Shown: one piece after another, positions 43,035 through 55,691 of the stretch
How the letters are laid out: each line of letters starts with the position of its first letter
How positions within the stretch are numbered: position 1 is the stretch's first letter
DNA from: Clarkia xantiana subsp. parviflora
Taxonomy: Eukaryota > Streptophyta > Magnoliopsida > Myrtales > Onagraceae
Reading direction: 5' to 3'
Assembly (NCBI GenBank): GCA_036873135.1
Contig: JAPTYO010000001.1
Location: 53,700,624-53,764,623, forward strand
Length of the DNA stretch: 64,000 bases
Translations under genes and position numbers: made by a program
Notes under the pieces: model-generated
Databases searched by the model: none
What the model saw: only the letters and a program-made list of their open reading frames with translations
What the model was told of the DNA's origin: nothing

Positions 43035-46013
43035 ATGGAGTTCGACCTCGAGAACCCGGTTCCCGACACGTCTTCTCTTTTCGCCATCGAATCCGATCAC
43101 ATGCCGTCTTCTCACTACACGAACAACCTCAAACAACGAACCACCGATTTCACAACCCGACAAGAAACTATATCGTTGGTATCGCAGGTTCGTCGCTGAT
43201 TCCGTTGCAAATTCGTCGCTAATTCGTTGCAAATTCGATTAATCTGGTGCGTTTTAAAGTCGGTTAATCCGGTGCACTGTGTTTGCAGTTGTGTTCGAAC
43301 TTCGACCCGATGATGTCGTACCTTGCGGTGAATTACGTCGACCGGTTCCTATCGAGCCACGCGCTTCCGGTAAGGTTATCGGGTTTTAATGTTCGAAACC
43401 TAGAATGGATGAACACATGTGAAATTAATGTCGGAATCTTTGTCGGCAGAATCCGAAACCATGGATGTACGGACTTCTTGCGGTTTCCTGCGTCTCTTTA
43501 GCAGCTAAAATGCATAAACCAGACTCATCTATCCCCGGTTTTCAGGTATGTATATTGAAAATATATATAAGATAAACATGTATTTTAACCAACTTTTCGA
43601 ACCCAATATTGATTGTACCAACAGTAAAGCGAGTTGCATTGACAAAAACGAATTAAATTTGAATCCTACCGTATATATTAAGTTGGAATAGATTTTAAAG
43701 TTACTTTTCTGAGTCCGAAATTGCGAAAGTAATCTTATATAATAGAAGAAAAAAAAACAACTTTTCAATAACAATGTACCTTAAAATCTTCAGTACTCTA
43801 TTATTTATATTTGACATTCTGCATTAAACTGATATTTATGAATAATATTAATTACTTTATGACTGAAAAGGAATTAATGATCTTTAGCAAAGATATATTT
43901 TAAATGACGTTATCTAGAGTAAAACTTGCATGTTCTGATACCACATTGAATAGATTCAAATAGGGCTGTAAACGAGTCGAGTATCTGAAAAGCTTGACTC
44001 GACTCATTTTAGTCGAGTTCGAACTTGGTTGTGCCTTAATTTTTCGAGATCGATCTCGACTCGGTGTCATACTCGACGAGCTCGGCTCGATAAGATTATA
44101 TTTTTTTTCAATTAAATCGTAAACGGCAAACCTTAGCTAGAGCTCGAACTCGAACTCGACTCGATTAGGTTTTTTACTGAACTCGACTTGAACTCGACTT
44201 GAACTCAATATATACATATATAATATTATTATTTAAAGCTCGAAAAACTCAAGCTCGAACTTGAACTCGACTCGAATAGGCAAAAGTAAAAAGCTCGATT
44301 AGGCTCGTAACCCTCTCGAGTCGAGTACCAGTGAACTCGAAGTCGACTCGGCTTCAGAAAAAACTCGACTCACTCGAAATTTAGCGAGTCGAATTCGAAT
44401 ATCGACCGAGCCGATCTCGAGTAGCTTACGAGTAGCTCGACTCGTTTACACTCCTAATCCAAACTTTTAAACTAAAATTTCTATTTATTCATCAAATCGT
44501 TAAAAGTATTAAATGTGGGAGATTTCAGGTAGAGGGTGGATTAATATACGACGCAGAAACGTTGCAGAGGATGGAAATGTTGATTCTTGGAGGTCTGAAA
44601 TGGCGGATGCGATCCATAACACCTATCTGTTTCCTTCCTATCTTCATTGCCATGTTCAAGCTCGACGACCCGCCATTGAAGCTCGCTCTCAAAGCTCGAG
44701 CACGTCAAATCATCGTCAAATCCCAGAAAGGTAAGTTAAATCATCAACCGACAAGACATCCACAAACCGACAAAAGTTTTTGTTTTGTTTTAAAAATTGT
44801 TATGAAATTGCTACCTGACGTTCATATCAATGTTTGAAAATCTGATCTTGATTAGTAAGTGGCCGATGCCCGTTTTAATGGTTCAAATTGGTTCAATTAT
44901 TGGCAAAAAAAAAAAAAAATTGGTTCAATCTGGTTTATTATTATTATTTTTTTTTTAAATAACACAATCCAATATTTCTTTATAGAGTAAAGTTTTTAAA
45001 AGTGAAATTTTCAGTGAAATTTTAAGAGAAAGTATGAAAGAGAAAATTAAAGAACGAATGTATTGGTTCTTGATGTGACTCTATAACACTTTCTATAGAA
45101 ATTTCACATCTTGTTTCACATGTTGTAGCAACACTCTTCTTTGTAACACTTTAGATAATCCGGTCTAAATTTTTTATCACGTGAACCGATGATTGTTTAT
45201 CCGGTCCAAACTAATTTTCACACATTTAACTAGATAAGTTGTGTATTCTGATCTTTTATTAAAACCGGACTACCAATATGGCTGATTCGCAGTCCGAATA
45301 TCGTTCTGGTCTGGTTTTCAAAACATTGCTTCATACAGTCAAACTAATGGCTCATAACTTGATATTATTTTTTAAACATTTTTCTATCTTAGCTATTTCA
45401 TCTATCAGGATTTCTGTCTTTGTTTTTTATGAAATCACTCATATGTTTATATGTTGAGCACATAATTAAAAAAATTCTTATTAATTTTTTCTACTTCCTA
45501 AACATCATTTACTAATTCATTCGACTGTCTGATCATCAATTAGCAATATGACACGTTTTTGTTCATTATGTACGTGCTGACACGTAAAGTGTTAAAAAAA
45601 ACTCCAACTAACAATTTGTACGACTGTCAACTGTTATTGTTTAAGCACACGTGACTTAACCTAGTTACATGTCCGTCATTATTGCAGATATCAAGTTGTT
45701 GAAGTTCAAGCCGTCGGTGATAGCGGCGGCGGCAGTTCTCTCCGCCGCTCGTGATCTTTTCCCGTTCCAGTTCATGAGCTTCCATGGAGCCATTTGTGAA
45801 TGTCCACACGTAAATAAGGACGATATTTCAAGGTGTTGTAACGAAATTCAAGCGGCGACGATGGTGGGATATGAATCTGCGGTAGAGGAGATTTTGAGCT
45901 CCGACACGCCGATTAACGTGCTTGATCTCCATCTCTGTAACTCCGATGATAACAGCAGCGACAGCAGCTCGGAGAGGTTTCCGAAGAGAAGACGAATGGA
46001 AGAGACGATCTAG
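43035..46013 (+). CDS. CYCD6: D-type cyclin, CYCD6-like
   Basis: Five exons: 43035-43187, 43289-43369, 43450-43545, 44529-44730 and 45688-46013. Total 858 bp, 285 aa, all in phase. The N-terminus is MEFDLENPVP, with SDHMPSSHY as in Arabidopsis CYCD6;1. The cyclin box holds SNFDPMMSYLAVNYVDRFLS, MYGLLAVSCVSLAAKMHKPD and RMEMLILGGLKWRMRSITPI; the second cyclin fold begins at LLKFKPSVIAAAAVLSAARD. D-type cyclins activate CDKA/CDKB kinases to drive G1/S entry or formative divisions; CYCD6;1 acts in root ground-tissue division under SHR/SCR. No LxCxE retinoblastoma-binding motif is visible, in line with this divergent subgroup as I recall it. The C-terminus is basic (PKRRRMEE), a possible nuclear signal. 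Intron 3 carries a hAT element. Confidence 0.92.
43961..44456. mobile_element. hAT-type element in cyclin intron 3, second copy
   Basis: It starts TAGGGCTGTAAACGAGTC and ends GACTCGTTTACACTCCTA, with a body nearly the same as 24350-24866. The flanking 8-mers (ATTCAAAT and ATCCAAAC) match at only 6 of 8, so the duplication has decayed. It enlarges intron 3 to 983 bp. Confidence 0.82.
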
Positions 46014-48538
46014 GAACCATCTTAAAGGCGTTGCAGTTCAGTGCTTTATCTCGGGTTGATCCTTAAAATGAAAAGAGAAATATTTATAATTAATACTTTA
46101 CGGGCTGACTCGATGCTCTAATACAATTCGCAAAAAAAAAAAAAAAAAAAAAAATTAAAAATCCAGGAGATTCATAATTTAGTTATTGCAAGATCTTGCT
46201 TAGTATGGAAGGAAAGGAGAGGGGGTTGTTGAATTTTGGCACATTTAATTATGGTGCTTTTGTTTTTGTGGTTGTTCTTGCCTCTTTGTCACTCTAACAT
46301 GCATTGGGAATAAAAATTTAGTGTGTATTTATGTAGTAAATCGTTTATAAAAATGTGGTGGTATTGTAAAGTATGAAATTTACAAAGTTGAAGTTTATTA
46401 TTGAACATTAAATGAGTTATTCCATGTGTACTATTTATCATCTCCATTAGAATTTTTATTTTTATTTTATGAATGCATATACATGTTGGAAATGTTGAAA
46501 ACTAACAATTTGTTCGACCATCTAAATTTCAGTTAGAAACCGGTCGCTAATTAAATATTATTAAAAGAATGTTGATTAGCAATTATTCAACTATCAAGCA
46601 ACAATTTGATAATTTAATCCTTCATTCTATTTGTAAGAAGGAAGTATATTAAACCTTACATGATCAAATCTTTTAGAATGATTGGTTAATTAGTATATAT
46701 GTATATATTCATATTCATGTATATAATGGGTAAGGGCTGGTCTATAATTGCAGATAAAATGTTTACTATTTTTTTAATATATTTTATCCGTATTTTGTAT
46801 TAATATTATACATTAGCTTATAATAAATTTTCTATAAATATATAGATATGAATTTTGAATCATATTCTCTTATTTGGCCAAAAAAAAAAAACTTCAACTA
46901 TCGGTCGTGTTGTTGCTTGGAACCTCCTTTTTTATATTATTTAGTGTCTCAGATATACGAATCGTTGATAAATAGTTTTCATTCAATATTCGTGTTGAAA
47001 TAGACATCCTCATGTGACCAACGTGACATAATTATGATGTGATAGTTGAGAGCCTAGTACAGATTATATGACCAATTTCTGTCAATTTTAAGGCAAACAT
47101 TGAATGGAAGAAAACTACTAAAAAAAATTCGTACATACGCGATAAATCGTCTATTCTGAGGCAGACATTGTTGTATAGGGTATTGATACACAATTCAAAA
47201 ATATGTCAGAACAAGTTCCGAATTGTGTGTATAATAAATTTGCCCAAAACATTGCAATAATTTACAAGATATGCCACTGTGAAACATCTCGGAATTTGGT
47301 TTCGGAATTTATATCATTTTTCTCGTTGTATATACGCAAGTGGAAGAATTTAAGATCTGTGTAGAGAGTCACAAGGAACCCGAGCAAGTGCTGCAAATTG
47401 ATAATGATAAGCTTCTTTCTTCCATATAGCTGCTACCTCTTTAATGGTGGACTCTCCTCTCTTTCTTCTTTGATGATGATGATGCTGCGTTGCTTTCTGT
47501 TTCGTGAAGTAAACTAACTGCTAGCTCTACTATTGTAATTGGTCCCCTCTTCCTCTTACATAGTACATAATATTCGATAGTACATAATATTCGATGTCTA
47601 AATTTGATATAAATCATCTTGCGATTTTGTATATTTGATATTCGATGTCTGAGTATTAAATTTGTTGATGTTTTTCTTTTTTCTCTAAGATTGATGGAAT
47701 AAAACACGTTTTTTAAATATCAAATAAGTCTAAACCATGAACAACAAATTTGATACTTAAGAAATTTGAAAAGCAACATTTTATAGTTTAAAAATATTAA
47801 TTTTAATGTCAAAATCAGACGAAAAAAATAAAAAGTAGCAAATCTAATAATCGTAAATCGAATATGAAAAAAAAATAAACATGATGTCACAATGACCTAT
47901 ACTTAGGTCTGTGTTTAGATACTCCACCCTTGTATATAAGATATTTGTTTTTTTTTTTTTAAAAAGATTCTTATATATATAAGGTTAATTAGCAGTTGGA
48001 TAGGTGAACTAATTGGGTGTATGAATAGTTTGTTTAAAAAAATGGTTACCTTTTATTAAAAATTTAGATTAATTTTAAACTGATAAATGCATGTACGTAT
48101 CATGCGACATCTAATTCGTGCTTTCAACAAAATTTCCTAAACAAATTTTGGAATTATGAATAATTTATTAGTTGAATTTTTTAGATCTAATATAAAAGAT
48201 GCTAAAACTAAGTTACTCTACATGTCAGCAAATAGATATATCAATCTTTATTTTTATGAGATTGTAAAATACGCATGTTTTGTGTGAAAAAAGTCTATAC
48301 TAAATAAATTTATGAAGTATCTGCAATTTACAATTTGTTAGCTAAACTTTTTTGAATGCGCAAATTTCATTATAATTACACTCTTTATACAAAGTTTGCA
48401 TTTATAGGAACAAACCATGGTATAGATTAAAAAACAATACAAATTACAAAAAATTATAACTTCCAACCCAGAAACAAAGACATTGACTTGTACCAAAAGT
48501 TACACACACAATAAATGCCTTGTCCTCCAAGAAACTAG
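46014..48538. other. Convergent intergenic region
   Basis: The cyclin 3' flank is followed by a 25-base A run (46131-46155). 47560-47935 is a strongly decayed family C-like MITE. The minus-strand open frame at 47441-47707 ends in a short plausible tail (SLLHETESNAASSSSKKKER) but has no start, splice support or recognisable domain, so it is not called. Confidence 0.4.
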
Positions 48539-51047
48539 CTAGTAAGGCTGATGTCTGTTTTTCTTGTGGTGTGTTCTCGGCGACCGGTGAACCAACGAAC
48601 TCGACAACCAAGACTTATCCACACCCGGAGACACATCCGACGAAAACCAACAACATAATCGCCCATCCTCGCCACCTGTCCAACCGAAGATTCCACGTCT
48701 TTGAGCTCGTAAGCTCATAGCACCCGACATGGGCAGCACGCTCCTCACAACACCCATATGGCCTCCCTCGAGAGAAGCTTCTGCAAATCCTATGGCAGGT
48801 TTTTCGTTATAGGTCACCGGAAAGTAGCCCAGTGTGCCGGAGTTTGTGCCACCGATCACCCACAGGTCTTCTGTTCCTTCTGGGGAATGACAATCTACAA
48901 AGTAATCGACCTAAAACACGAAATAAGCATGTGAATATGATCGTGTTTGTTTCTAGGAGGTCGTAGTGGCGATCCAGTCGTATTAGACAAATTGGGGAGA
49001 GAGTTCATGCCCACTACATAATGCCATTGAGGTTTTTCATACTAAAACCAATTGGTGATAGTAGAAGTAGCACATTAAGCTTATATAGTGTTCAAACTCT
49101 TTAAAGCTATCATATGTGGTACTATTCACTCATTTGTAACATTAACATGAACAACCAACTTAAGTACTAGTGTCATTACAGTAGCCCATCAACAACTTAT
49201 CGAACGAAAAATCAACAAAATGTGATATTTGAAGTGAAACATAGGTGATGTGAGAAAACTAAACATTTTTTGGAAGAGAGTTCCATTTTCTCATTGATTC
49301 CACCATGAATTTCCCACTTTGTAAAAAATGTGTCTAATATGAGCAATTACGAAGATGCTATATTGGCTTCAAGATAAGGCAATCATATTCAATGAGATTT
49401 TACAAGGATTGAAAACTAACCTGACTATGTGTCCAATTTTTTGATGTTGATGCACGAGCATCATTGAAGTTCGCAATGTTTGACCCATTCAAGTCCCAGA
49501 TGCTACAGAGGTGAGATAGATGAATGCAAAGAATTAGAATTCATCAACGCTTTAATATATGTATAATAACTTTTTACGGTTATTGGAGACCTACCTTAAC
49601 GTCTCAATATGTGTCAAGCACCAGAGTTTTTCATGATTTTGCCCAAAGATTCCCATCTTCCCAATTGAAGTTCCAACGTTAATCACCTGCAGGATTTTAA
49701 TACGAAACAACGTCCAACAGAATTACACGTGTTTGACCGATACACATAACTTAATTACTTAATAGCATAGGCAGCATTTTTAGAGTCAATTACCGAGTCC
49801 ATATGATCATCGTCATCAATATTACCGGCAGTATCGAAAGTACATATCAATCCATCTACAGAGGCAGAAATGAGTTTATTTGGATGGTCAGGGACAAACT
49901 GAACCTGTTCAAGAATCAAATCGACACGCCATATCAAATATCAGTTTCTGAAAAGTCATCGTGATCCTATAAAAAACACGTGAAAGATGTATCAGCCTAT
50001 CAGGTGATATACCTGAGTGACATCATCGATGTGAGATTCATCTAAACATGCCACTTGTTTCTTGTTCCTCCAATCCCAAAATAGTATCTGCTTGATGCAC
50101 ATAAAGGAGCAAGCAATGAGCAGATCAAGCACAAAAATCCTGCTTTTCCATCAAAGTTCACCAATGAAGATAACTAGAACAATAACAGGCTCTTGACTCT
50201 TGAGCATAGATCTCTGTGCACTACAAAATCCAAACCAGATCTAGACCAGAAATTCAAACCTGAGATTTACATCCAGCTGAAAGAAGGTTACCACCCGAAC
50301 CACCAAACGAGAAACTGAATATTTCTTGGGAGGGGCCAGCACTTAAACCCATTACCTGCATTATTCAACATCAACACTAATCATTAAACAAAAAGGAGAA
50401 AATACTAAAAAGCAGGTATGGTATTGTCACTGACCCTGCCTTCTCATACTTCTAAATTTTATCATATGATGATCTACTCATACTGCTCTAATGATCAATG
50501 CATCATCAGATAAATCCATGAACAAGTAACAGAGCAACAATGGCAGTGAAATGAGGATTCTTTGGCAGCTAAAACACATACATCAAATGAGACTATTCTA
50601 AGTACCTCTTTGAAAATTCTAGTGTCCCAGGTTCTAATGGTGCCATCAGAAGAGCAAGAATGCAAAACATGAGGGCTTGTCGGTCCAGAGAACGATATGT
50701 GATTTACAGTTGAGGAATGGCCATTACACTCCCCACAGTACTGACCAGTCTCCGGAGAGTACAGTTTCACGGCATTTGTCGATAGCGATACCCCCATCAA
50801 AGTCCAATCAAACCTTCAAACCCAACCCACCAATCAAAACAAGACTCAAAACGTAAATTTGAGCTGTAACATTAATCAAGACAAAGATAACGTACTTAGG
50901 GGCGATTTCGAAGACGTAATCGTCGCCGAAAGTGGTGTGAATTGAGTTTCTCAGGGAGAATCTATTGGATGAGTTTTCGTCCGGAACTGGTCTCGGTAGG
51001 TGTTCTTCCGTTTCCATGTCCATGGTTTCTTCTTCCATTGATGCCAC
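48539..51047 (-). CDS. WD40 repeat protein, WDR89-like
   Basis: Eight exons: 51047-50896, 50813-50606, 50355-50260, 50087-50013, 49904-49794, 49686-49595, 49502-49421 and 48910-48539. Total 1188 bp, 395 aa, all junctions in phase. WD-type blocks include HSCSSDGTIRTWDTRIFKE, NLLSAGCKSQ+ILFWDWRNK, KLISASVDGLICTFDT, THIETLSIWDLNG and GWTGGEDGRLCCW, enough for one seven-blade propeller. The acidic N-terminus (MASMEEETMDMETEEH) is followed by the first blade. The length and blade order fit the WDR89 group, whose precise function in plants I do not know; a scaffold role is the usual inference. The ATG at 51047 has in-frame MASM, then more Met residues; the first is used. A TGGGCC motif lies about 85 bases upstream. 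Confidence 0.88.
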
Positions 51048-51293
51048 CCTTGGAAGTTCAGACGCGATTAGGGTTTAAGGAATTAAGGTTCCTGAGCTGA
51101 GAGAGACGACGAAATTAGGGCTTCAATTCAAATGGGCCTCTCCTTTAGCAGTTCCAAATCAATTTCACAAACACACAACCCAGTTTAAACATTTTTTATG
51201 TGACCTATAGGCTATATGTGTAATTGGTTGTTCTTATAGCCCTACTTAAGTAAAAAAACTCCAATTTAGAATATTTGGTGGTCGTGTGTTAGA

Positions 51294-51294
<1 letters not shown>

Positions 51295-51332
<38 letters not shown>
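51295..51332. repeat. (TA)n microsatellite
   Basis: An uninterrupted run of about 19 TA dinucleotides, upstream of the WD40 gene. Likely length-variable between individuals. Confidence 0.95.
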
Positions 51333-51336
<4 letters not shown>

Positions 51337-52245
51337 AACATCCAATATTATTATAAACACTTAATTTTGGGACCACGTGTGACAAGTGACGCGCCGTTCT
51401 AGCTTTGGTTCACAAGCCTGACGTTTTCAAGGTGCAACTCAAGGGAGGACTTTGGTTCCTAAGTCAGGTTCACTTTCTCCTGACGCTTGAATGTTTGAAC
51501 CTGCGTTTCCGAAAGTAAATGAGGAAATTTTTAGAATATGCTAAGTCGCAAAACTTTTAAGAATGGTTGGGCTTCCTTCTGCTGTCAGTCAATGATGTGA
51601 TCAGTCAACTTTCATCAGTCTGCATAAAGAAAATGCTCGGCTGCCAGCCGGATTTTTAAGAAGCCTGATTGGCTGTCGGATATTTTGATCCTAACATAAT
51701 GTCAGATTTTTTTCAGTTAAAAAGTACGAGAGACTTTTGGGCTAAGAGGTAAATTTGTGATTAATTTTTTTAGAGTGTTTTTTTTTAATTAGTTTGTGCT
51801 TTAGGGCTGTTTGAATTTTTTTTTTATTGAAATTTGAACTTAATTCACCCTAGTAACATAATTTGTTTTACCGGTTAGTTCATGTTCAACCATACATGTG
51901 TGATTGCTTAGTTCATCATACTTCATAATCACTAATTAATTAGTTAACCCGATAAAGACAAGAGGTGGACTTTTTGATAAAGAAATGTACGACAAACAGA
52001 GAGACACATCATAAGTTGAACACTACAAATCCAGCTAATGATGATTGATAATTACTTGATTCCCAAAAAACATAGTACGTGTCAGCAGCCCAAATCAAGT
52101 TATGTCAGACTTAGCCATTCTCGTAGGTAGGTTAACTAAATATTGATCTTTACCAAAAAAAAATTAAAAAAAAAATATTGAGAATGCCTTATTATATACG
52201 TTACTAAACCATGTAAGATAAGAAGATTTAGCGGATCAGAAATAA
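51333..52245. other. Intergenic, no gene recognised
   Basis: Mixed-composition sequence with a moderately GC-rich part at 51360-51700 and no open frame of note. Confidence 0.4.
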
Positions 52246-52290
52246 ATCTAATCTAATCTAATCTAATCTAATCTAATCTATCTATCTAAT
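52246..52290 (+). repeat. (TCTAA)n microsatellite
   Basis: About eight tandem TCTAA units, then TATC repeats. It precedes a moderately GC-rich stretch (52300-53170) with several AACGACGCCG-like phrases but no recognisable coding sequence. Confidence 0.9.
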
Positions 52291-53220
52291 TATTATACTA
52301 ATTCTGGTTACATCTTCTGTGGGTTTAACACGTCACCTCCAAACACTTCCAAAACGATGCCGTTCTTCATTAAAGTTGTACTCAGCACAGTCACCAGAGA
52401 CAAAACGACGCAGCAAAATTAAAATTCAGTTGTTAGCAGAGCCAAACGACACCGTTTTTCATCGAAGTTGATCTTCATTAACATCAAAACGACACAACAG
52501 AAGTAAAACGGCATAGCCAAGACCCTAATTCTGATTGCATATCTAAGAGGATTAATATGTGCCTGACACATCAGCAGATTCAGCACACCAGTTACGCTCC
52601 CCAAATAGGAATTTGTTAGGCTGCCAAATCAATTGCAGCATAAATACCACAAGCGTTGTTTTCATGAGGCGTTCAATTTTCCGCAACGCAACAATTAATT
52701 CTCTGCAACAAATCAACATACGTTAGAAGACGAATCAGTTAATAATTTCAATCCATACGTTTAGAAAAGCTGAAACTTTATTCAACCTAATTAAATCCCA
52801 TGAGCTCAATTCTCAGATCAATATCGCTCATTCAAACTGAAAACCTTGATGTCACTCATTCAAACATTAGAGATGACAACCGCGATCGTCACAACTGAGG
52901 GCTAGAAGAAAAATCAAATCAGAGGAAGGGTGGAGTATCAAGTTAAATTAAACCTATTCTTAGCTGTGCCCATGACGTGGTACTGCAATATCAAGAGTTT
53001 CATCGACCAGGAATCGCTACCTACCGCCTTGTGGGAGAAGTAAATCCGTAGATCAACCCAGATCCGGATTGGAGGTCGTTGTCCATGCTGCCTTCCTCGG
53101 CAACCACGTATCGTAGCTCATCCTAGATCTGGATTGACAATCGCTCTGTGGAATAGAATGCATTGTACTGTAAGCTTCTTTGATCAGATGTTGTTTTCCT
53201 AATATTATCAAAAACCTAAA

Positions 53221-53520
53221 GAATTTACTTGGGCTGGGCCTTATCTCGGTTTGTGTTTGATTAGTTTATTATGAGTATGTTTTAAAATTCATGTCCTTTT
53301 TTATTTATTACAGAAGATAGTAATTTGGATAGTTTAGTAATTTGGTCGGGCCTTATCATCTCGGTTACCTATTATTATATTACCAGAAACCTATAGTGTG
53401 CGGTTGGGCTGGCCTTATCCTTTCGGTTTGTGTCGGATTGTATTATTTTGGTAGAATAAAGGCTTGTATTTGATTAGTGTATTTTGACTAATTTTAAAAT
53501 TCGTGTCTTTTTTACAGACA
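53221..53520 (+). repeat. Direct repeat, two diverged copies
   Basis: Copies start near 53230 (GGGCTGGGCCTTATCTCGGT) and near 53405 (TTGGGCTGGCCTTATCC). Both run on through TTTGATTAGT and TTTTAAAATTC to a TTACAGA motif. They precede the Helitron-like terminus and may belong to the same element. Confidence 0.55.
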
Positions 53521-53817
53521 GTCATTTTTTTTATATATATTTTACAGATAATTTTTTTTATGGGTAGGTAAACACATATAATAATTTGGATCATATAGTT
53601 TTATTAAATAATAATATTATATATATATATATATGAAATCATCCCGCGCTCTGCGCTTGCATCACTGTGTACATGTTGAGAAATTTAATATTCATGTATA
53701 ATAAAATAGGTTTTAATACACTTGCTGCATCACATATCTAAAAATAAGAAATTCAGAACATAAATTCTATATTTTAATTTTTACATATATGGTAACATTC
53801 ATACTTTAACATCTCGC

Positions 53818-53847
53818 CCCGCGCTGCGCGCGGGAAAAGCACCTAGT
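53818..53847 (+). mobile_element. Helitron-type 3' terminus
   Basis: A GC-rich hairpin (CCCGCGCTGCGCGCGGG, 53818-53834) is followed by AAAAGCAC and CTAG, then T at 53847. A hairpin a few bases before CTRR, with T next, is the plant Helitron 3' end. A similar CCCGCGCTCTGCGC motif lies at 53643. The 5' end (TC...) could not be located, so the element size is unknown. No helicase coding sequence is present here. Confidence 0.65.
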
Positions 53848-53849
53848 AT

Positions 53850-54838
53850 ATACTTAATTTAACTTAATCAGCATACTATTTAGTTTAGAATTAATTATAT
53901 ATATCTAATAATAAATTTAATAATAATATTAAAAAATATCTATTTTTAATATAGCTTAATCAACACATTATAATAAAATATATTGTTAGATATTGACATG
54001 GACTAGCAATCTTATAGTTGAGCTTCCACATGTCCAACTCATATCATATCTAATCTCATATTATTTGTCAGATAGTGATGATAAGTTTTGTGCTCTAGCT
54101 AGCTAGCAGCTGCATTCAATGACACTTGTTGATTGCAAATCATATGTGGTTGTTCATATTTGATGGTGCCAGATGTGTATTTTTCTAAAACAAACTTGCC
54201 AAATTTTATTTCTTTATTTATTTTACATAATAAATGGTTATTATAAAAAGAATTCAGCAAACAAATGTTTTTTTGCAATGAGTAAAAAGTTAATTCATCA
54301 TTCAAAGTATGAAATTTTTAGTGAAAAATCCATAGAAAGTTGTCAAGTGACACATGTCAAGTAATTATTGTTCATAACTTTCTATAGATTTTTCACAATT
54401 TTTTTCACATGCTCTAGCATCACCCTTAAAAAATTTACCACTAATGTTTACCTTAATTAATTATCAAATTACTAACTCATGTTTCAACATATAAATAGTT
54501 TGTTAATTTATGTTTTTTTTTTTTCAAACAATTTACTAGCTTAGACATAAATCGATAATCCATCAAATTCATTTTAATTTGGAAGAATATCTAACAAAAA
54601 TGTGAAAAATTGCTAATTAATGTATGGACAAACTACAAATTACTAAATGATTTTCACAGTCGAACAAATTATTAGTTTTTTTTTTCATTACCTGTCTATC
54701 GTATGAATTATTATATTTAAATTAGAAAAATATATTGAATGATGTAACAACGATAAACACGTGGAAAATATAAACTAAGAAAATGTTCGGAAAAAATTAA
54801 AAATGTCTATTTTGCCCAATTATAGAAAGGTTAACAGG
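53850..54838. other. AT-rich intergenic repeats
   Basis: 54330-54420 is a small inverted repeat (AAAAATCCATAGAAAGTTG and its complement), similar to sequence near 45000-45110. 54430-54720 is a degenerate copy of the repeat at 90-620. Nothing gene-like. Confidence 0.45.
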
Positions 54839-55340
54839 TCTTTTGGTCCATAATGTTTGACAACTTTTGGGTTTTGGTCAATGATGTTTTTTTTTCCTAG
54901 TTTTGGTACCATATGTTTGCAGATTTTTTCTAGTTTTGGTCTAACCGTTACACTCCGTCCCATTTTTTGACATGTTCAAGTCACGTGATCCACCATAAAC
55001 TTTCAATTTTGTTCAATTTAGTCCCTCTAATACTTTCCTAACCTTTTTTTTGTTCAATTTAGTCCCGAAGTTTCAAAAATTCAATTGGACATATTGTCCA
55101 ATTGGGGTCAATTTTGAAATTTCGGGACTAAATTGAACAAAAAAAAAGGTTAAGAAAGTATTAGAGGGACTAAATTTAAAGTTTAGAGTGGATCACGTGA
55201 CTTGAGCATGTCAAAAAATGGACGGAATGTAACCGTTAGACCAAAACTAGAAAAAATCTGCAAACATATGGTACCAAAACTAGGTAAAAAAAAAAACATT
55301 ATTGACCAAAACCCAAAAGTTGTCAAACACCTATTAACCC
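54839..55340. mobile_element. Mutator-like MITE, family B
   Basis: It starts GGTTAACAGGTCTTTTGG and ends with the complementary CTATTAACCC. The 9-bp flanks TTATAGAAA and TTATAAAAA match at 8 of 9. The length is 502 bp, very like 10908-11432, so both came from one recent source. It lies about 350 bases upstream of the universal stress protein gene. Confidence 0.88.
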
Positions 55341-55691
55341 TTATAAAAATTGAGTTAGCAATTTGTCGGTTTAATTCAAGGATTCATCTTGTTTGCACTT
55401 AAATTACCCGCGAATTTTCAAGCATAAAACAAAATTTATAATTTCATATCATGGCAAAAAAAAAAAAAAGTTTAAATAATTATTAATAATTAAGAATTAG
55501 GGTATATTATCCAAAGCAGCGTTTGGCGTGACTCCTCAGAAGTGGGCGTTATGAAATACCAAGAACCTTTTCCTCTCCGTTGAGGCGATTGATTCATCAA
55601 CATCTCCGGCAATCCACATCAAATCCTAGATTCCGCCGTCTTCATCCGCATTCCGGCCAGTCCAGCATCACCGGTTTCCGTCGTCTCCATC

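Noticed and set aside
47441..47707. Possible last exon of a gene (…SLLHETESNAASSSSKKKER)
   Set aside because: No start, acceptor, upstream exons or recognisable domain could be found.
55202..55402. 66-codon frame similar to one at 10612-11058
   Set aside because: The similarity is simply the shared terminal inverted repeat of family B MITEs.
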